The notes under the pieces: generated by a model
Seen by the model: the letters and a program-made list of their open reading frames with translations, nothing else
Database searches by the model: none
What the model was told of the DNA's origin: nothing
Position numbers and translations under genes: made by a program
Assembly (NCBI RefSeq): GCF_001455965.1
Contig: NZ_LKKO01000055.1
Location: forward strand, 1 to 36,885
DNA length: 36,885 nt
Direction of reading: 5' to 3'
Source: Methylobacterium sp. GXS13
GTDB lineage: Bacteria; Pseudomonadota; Alphaproteobacteria; Rhizobiales; Beijerinckiaceae
Shown here: positions 33,940 through 36,885 of the stretch, in pieces
Layout: each line of letters starts with the position of its first letter
Position numbering within the stretch: the stretch's first letter is position 1

Positions 33940-35370
33940 TCAGCGCCCGTAGATATCCTCGACGCGGATGATGTCGTCCTCGCCGGTGTAGGATCCGACC
34001 TGAACCTCGATCAGCTCCAGCGGGATCTTGCCCGGGTTGTTCAGCCGGTGCATCGACCCGATCGGCAGGTACACCGCCTCGTTCTCGTGGACCAGGACCA
34101 CCCTCTCGTCCACCGTCACCTCCGCGGTGCCGCGCACCACCACCCAGTGCTCGGCCCGGTGATAGTGCTTCTGCAGCGACAGACGCCCGCCCGGAACCAC
34201 TTGGATCCGCTTCACCTGGAACCGCTCGCCGATGTCGATCCGCTGGTACCACCCCCACGGCCGGTACATCCGCAGATGCGCGTCCGCCTCCGGCTCGCCC
34301 GAGGCCCGCAGCGCGTTGACCAGCTGCTTGACCTCCCCCGAGCGGGCCTTGGACGCCACCAGCACAGCGTCCGGCGTGGAGACCACGACCACGTCCTCCA
34401 GCCCGACCACCGCGGTCAGGCCCTCGCCCTGGCTGTGCACCAGGCTGTTCTTCGTCCCGATCAGCGACACCCGGCCCCGCACCGCGTTGCCCTCGGCATC
34501 GTGGTCCAGCACCTGCCAGACCGCGTCCCAGGTCCCGACATCCGACCACGGGAACGACACCGGCAGCACGCCGGCCCGGGCGGTCCGCTCCATCACCGCG
34601 TAGTCGATCGAGATCTTCGGCGCCCGCGCGAACGCCTCGCCGTCCAGCCGGACGAAGTCGAGGTCGGTCACGGCCGCGTCCAGCGCGGCGCGGGCGGCCT
34701 CGAGCACCTCCGGCACGAACGCCTCGAGCTCGCCCAGCATCAGGTCGGCGCGGAACAGGAAGTAGCCCGAGTTCCACAGGGCGCCGTCGGCGATCAGCGC
34801 CTCGGCGCCGGCACGGTCCGGCTTCTCGACGAACTTCTCCACCCGAGCGGCGCCGGGGGCCTCGGGGATCGGCGCGCCGCGGCGGATGTAGCCGTAATCC
34901 GAGGCCGGGCGGGTCGGCTCGATGCCGAGCGTCATGGCGTAGCCGGCCCGCGCGCCCACGGCGGCGGCCTTCACGGCGTCGACGAAGGCCTGGGTGTCGG
35001 GCACGACGTGGTCGGCGGCCATGATCAGCACCACCGCCTGCGGGTCGATCGCGGCGGCGTGCAGCGCCGCCACCGCCACGGCGGCGGCGCTGTCCCGGCC
35101 CTGGGGTTCGAGCACGATGTCGGCGGCGATCCCGAGCTGGCTGCACTGCTCGGCGACGATGAAGCGGGCCTCGGCCGAGGCGATCACGGTCGGCCTGGCG
35201 AACACCGACGCATCCGCGACCCGCTCGAGGCTGGCCTGGAAGGTCGAGGTCTTCGCATCCACCAGCCGGGCGAACTGCTTGGGCATGCTCTCCCGGGACG
35301 CCGGCCACAGACGCGTCCCCGTGCCGCCGCACAGGATGATGGGATAGACCGTATCAATAGACTCAGGCAT
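33940..35370 (-). CDS. manC: Mannose-1-phosphate guanylyltransferase / mannose-6-phosphate isomerase, 476 aa
   Basis: A bifunctional enzyme that isomerises fructose-6-phosphate to mannose-6-phosphate and makes GDP-mannose from mannose-1-phosphate. The N-terminal nucleotidyltransferase has ILCGGTGTRLWPASRESMPKQF-type sequence (residues ~13-33) and KFVEKP (~170). The C-terminal type II PMI cupin has HYHRAEHWVVVRGTAEV and a YLPIGSMHRLNNPGK segment. Length is exact for the CpsB/ManC/AlgA family. ATG 35370 is preceded by an in-frame TTG that would add one residue only. It follows the GT4 gene by 59 bases on the same strand, so GDP-mannose supply for that transferase's pathway is likely. Confidence 0.94.
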   Translation of the reverse strand: MPESIDTVYPIILCGGTGTRLWPASRESMPKQFARLVDAKTSTFQASLERVADASVFARPTVIASAEARFIVAEQCSQLGIAADIVLEPQGRDSAAAVAVAALHAAAIDPQAVVLIMAADHVVPDTQAFVDAVKAAAVGARAGYAMTLGIEPTRPASDYGYIRRGAPIPEAPGAARVEKFVEKPDRAGAEALIADGALWNSGYFLFRADLMLGELEAFVPEVLEAARAALDAAVTDLDFVRLDGEAFARAPKISIDYAVMERTARAGVLPVSFPWSDVGTWDAVWQVLDHDAEGNAVRGRVSLIGTKNSLVHSQGEGLTAVVGLEDVVVVSTPDAVLVASKARSGEVKQLVNALRASGEPEADAHLRMYRPWGWYQRIDIGERFQVKRIQVVPGGRLSLQKHYHRAEHWVVVRGTAEVTVDERVVLVHENEAVYLPIGSMHRLNNPGKIPLELIEVQVGSYTGEDDIIRVEDIYGR

Positions 35371-35429
35371 CAAGATCGATCTTTCACAAACAATGTTCTG
35401 AACTTTAAGACAGAACGATTAGCCAAAAC

Positions 35430-36572
35430 TCACTTCAATAGGTCCAGCTGTCCGCCGGCCATGACCGGGCGGTGGCCGTGGTCCTCGCGCTTGAGGACGC
35501 CGTCGATGAACTGTGCCATCGCGCCGGTGAAGCGCTCGATGCTGAACTCGGAGGCCCGGCTGACCAAGTCGCCGGGCTTCGGCGCGATCGCCTTGCACCG
35601 CGCGATGGCGTCGATCAGAGCGTCCACCGACTGCTCGTGGAAGAACGTACCGGTCACCCCCTCCTGCACCGTCTCGGTCGCGCCACCCTTGCCATAGGCG
35701 ATTACCGGCCGGCCACTCGCCATGGCCTCGACCGGAACGATGCCAAAATCCTCCTCGCCGGGGAAGATCAGCGCTTGGCAGCGGGCGTAATGATGCTTCA
35801 GAACCGCGAAGGGCTGAGGGCCAAGCATCGTGACGTGCGGCCCGGCCAGGCTCCGCAACTCGCGCAGCATTTCGCCGCCACCGATCACCACCAGGGGTTT
35901 CTGCAGCCGGTTGAACGCCTCGATCGCCAGTTCCGGGCGCTTGTAGCGAACGAGTTCGCCCACCATCAGATGATAATCGCCGATCTCATGCTCCGGGACG
36001 GGACCGAACGCGTCGGTATCGACCGGGGGATAAATGACGGTGGCGCTGCGCCGATAGTAGGTTTCGATCCGCCGTGCGACGGTCGCCGAATTCGCCACGA
36101 ATTCGTGGACGCGGCTCGCCGAGATGGCGTCCCAGTTCCGGATGTAATGCGCCGCCGGGGGCATGAGGAGCCGGTTCAAGAATCCCGTCCGCTCGCGGTA
36201 ATCGTGGAACATGTTCCAGACGTAGCGCATCGGGGAATGGCAGTAGCAAATGTGCGTCGCGTTCGAGGGCGGGATGATCCCCTTGGCCGGCCCGGATTCG
36301 CTGCTGATCACCAGATCGTAGCCGCGCAGGTCGAGCTGCTCGAGGGCCATCGGCATCAGCGGCAGATAGGATTTGTAGCGCGTCGCGGAGAACGGGAGCC
36401 GGCCGATGAACGAGGTCTGGATGCGATGAGCCTTGATCAGTGGCGATATCGAATCCGGTGCATAGGCATGGGTAAAAATATCCGCCTCGGGATACATCTT
36501 GCAGAGGGCTTCAACAACCTTTTCACCGCCTCGCATGCCCACGAGCCAATAATGAACAATCGCAACTCGCAT
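35430..36572 (-). CDS. GT4-family glycosyltransferase, 380 aa
   Basis: A two-domain GT-B fold transferase. The N-terminal acceptor part begins MRVAIVHYWLVGMRGGEKVVEAL, and ICYCHSPMRYVWN (~residues 108-120) is typical of GT4 enzymes of exopolysaccharide clusters. The C-terminal donor part has VGELVRYKRPELAIEAF, VVIGGGE, and the E-x7-E motif in FPGEEDFGIVPVEAMASGRPVIAYGKGGATETV. A nucleotide-sugar donor (possibly GDP-mannose, given manC) is inferred. No membrane segment; probably peripheral at the inner membrane. Starts at ATG 36572, 60 bases after the end of galE. Confidence 0.92.
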   Translation of the reverse strand: MRVAIVHYWLVGMRGGEKVVEALCKMYPEADIFTHAYAPDSISPLIKAHRIQTSFIGRLPFSATRYKSYLPLMPMALEQLDLRGYDLVISSESGPAKGIIPPSNATHICYCHSPMRYVWNMFHDYRERTGFLNRLLMPPAAHYIRNWDAISASRVHEFVANSATVARRIETYYRRSATVIYPPVDTDAFGPVPEHEIGDYHLMVGELVRYKRPELAIEAFNRLQKPLVVIGGGEMLRELRSLAGPHVTMLGPQPFAVLKHHYARCQALIFPGEEDFGIVPVEAMASGRPVIAYGKGGATETVQEGVTGTFFHEQSVDALIDAIARCKAIAPKPGDLVSRASEFSIERFTGAMAQFIDGVLKREDHGHRPVMAGGQLDLLK

Positions 36573-36632
36573 ACAGGCAACCTCGGTCGGGGCTTATGGC
36601 TTGAGGCTTGTATTAGCACGCTTTAGCGTCGT

Positions 36633-36885
36633 TCAGATCCGGTTGCGCATACTGAGTTTGTCCTCCCAGGCCAGCGCCTGGGCGACGATGGCGTCGAGAT
36701 CGTCGGCCCGGCGGCGCCCGCCCAGCCGCGGGCGGGGCCGGCCCGCCCCCGCCCCGAACCCCGCCCGGTCCCCCCGCCGGCGCGGGGCCAGCCCGGGCGC
36801 GAAGGCCCCCCCCCCGCGCCGCCTGGCCCACCCCATCACCTCCCGCCCCCCGGCGCCCCCCCCCCACCCGCCGGTCAGTGTCAGG
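36633..36885 (-). CDS. galE: UDP-glucose 4-epimerase, C-terminal fragment with damaged sequence
   Basis: The minus-strand frame is open from the window end to the stop at 36633 (84 codons). Its last ~24 residues, ADDLDAIVAQALAWEDKL plus SMRNRI, are the typical GalE C-terminus. Upstream the frame still aligns loosely with GalE (APRRRGDRAG for APRRxGDPAxLVADA; LGG for LGW), but Val, Asp, Leu and Trp codons are replaced by Gly, Arg and Pro ones. GalE interconverts UDP-glucose and UDP-galactose. It is first of the galE-GT4-manC run. The substitutions look like sequencing errors at a contig end. Confidence 0.65.
   Translation of the reverse strand, partial: LTLTGGWGGGAGGREVMGWARRRGGGAFAPGLAPRRRGDRAGFGAGAGRPRPRLGGRRRADDLDAIVAQALAWEDKLSMRNRI

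Noticed and set aside
36613..36867. 84-codon Gly-rich minus-strand frame at the right end
   Set aside because: Low-complexity shadow of the damaged galE sequence in another frame.

Overview
The window reads as a chromosomal piece of a GC-rich alphaproteobacterium of the order Hyphomicrobiales (Rhizobiales). A Methylobacterium-like host is plausible, but the sequence alone does not prove the genus. The basis is the tig-clpP-clpX-lon block, the ccmC-ccmD-ccmG / yciB / ftsY neighbourhood, the nnr-glnB-glnA neighbourhood, the presence of both a bacterial GSI (glnA) and a eukaryote-like GSII (glnII) with its DUF2735 partner, and two Tat-type export signals. Both ends cut genes (serC on the left, galE on the right). 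The last ~160 bases are extreme G/C homopolymer sequence, so this looks like a whole draft contig.

Layout. 1-3.5 kb: the 3' end of serC, a gene-poor gap, a hypothetical gene, and a divergent SDR/AraC-regulator pair. 3.6-8.7 kb: cytochrome c maturation (ccmC, ccmD, ccmG), yciB, a vapBC pair whose toxin gene carries an in-frame stop, ftsY and an RluA-family pseudouridine synthase. 8.7-10.7 kb: a DUF985 cupin, a ribonuclease D-like exonuclease and a VOC-family protein. 10.8-11.8 kb: an AT-rich island with an orphan polymorphic (CdiA-CT RNase A-like) toxin and its immunity gene. 11.9-15.7 kb: a nitrogen-assimilation cluster with glnA, glnII (with a sigma-54-type promoter), a 59-codon DUF2735 gene and glnB. 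15.9-19.1 kb: nnr (broken by an in-frame TAG), a multicopper-oxidase-fold protein lacking many copper ligands, and tRNA-Leu(TAG). 19.2-25.6 kb: trigger factor, ClpP, ClpX and Lon, ending in a strong terminator. 25.6-29.9 kb: an Asp/Glu/hydantoin racemase-like protein, tRNA-Val(TAC), a chemoreceptor and an exported cupin. 30-36.9 kb: an AT-rich gap, then surface-polysaccharide and lipid-type genes (left-handed beta-helix acyltransferase, small hypothetical, alpha/beta hydrolase, SDR, manC/cpsB, GT4 glycosyltransferase, galE end).

How the genes work together. The tig/clpP/clpX/lon block handles nascent-chain folding and regulated proteolysis. The gln cluster couples PII signalling to two glutamine synthetases under probable NtrC/sigma-54 control. 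The ccm genes deliver and reduce the heme-ligation machinery for c-type cytochromes. galE, GT4 and manC run in one direction with ~60-base gaps and supply sugar nucleotides and a transferase for exopolysaccharide. The most unusual points are the toxin-immunity island, two genes interrupted by single TAG codons (vapC, nnr), a glnII that has apparently lost its stop codon and runs into the convergent DUF2735 gene, a copper-ligand-poor multicopper oxidase, and a racemase lacking its second catalytic cysteine.
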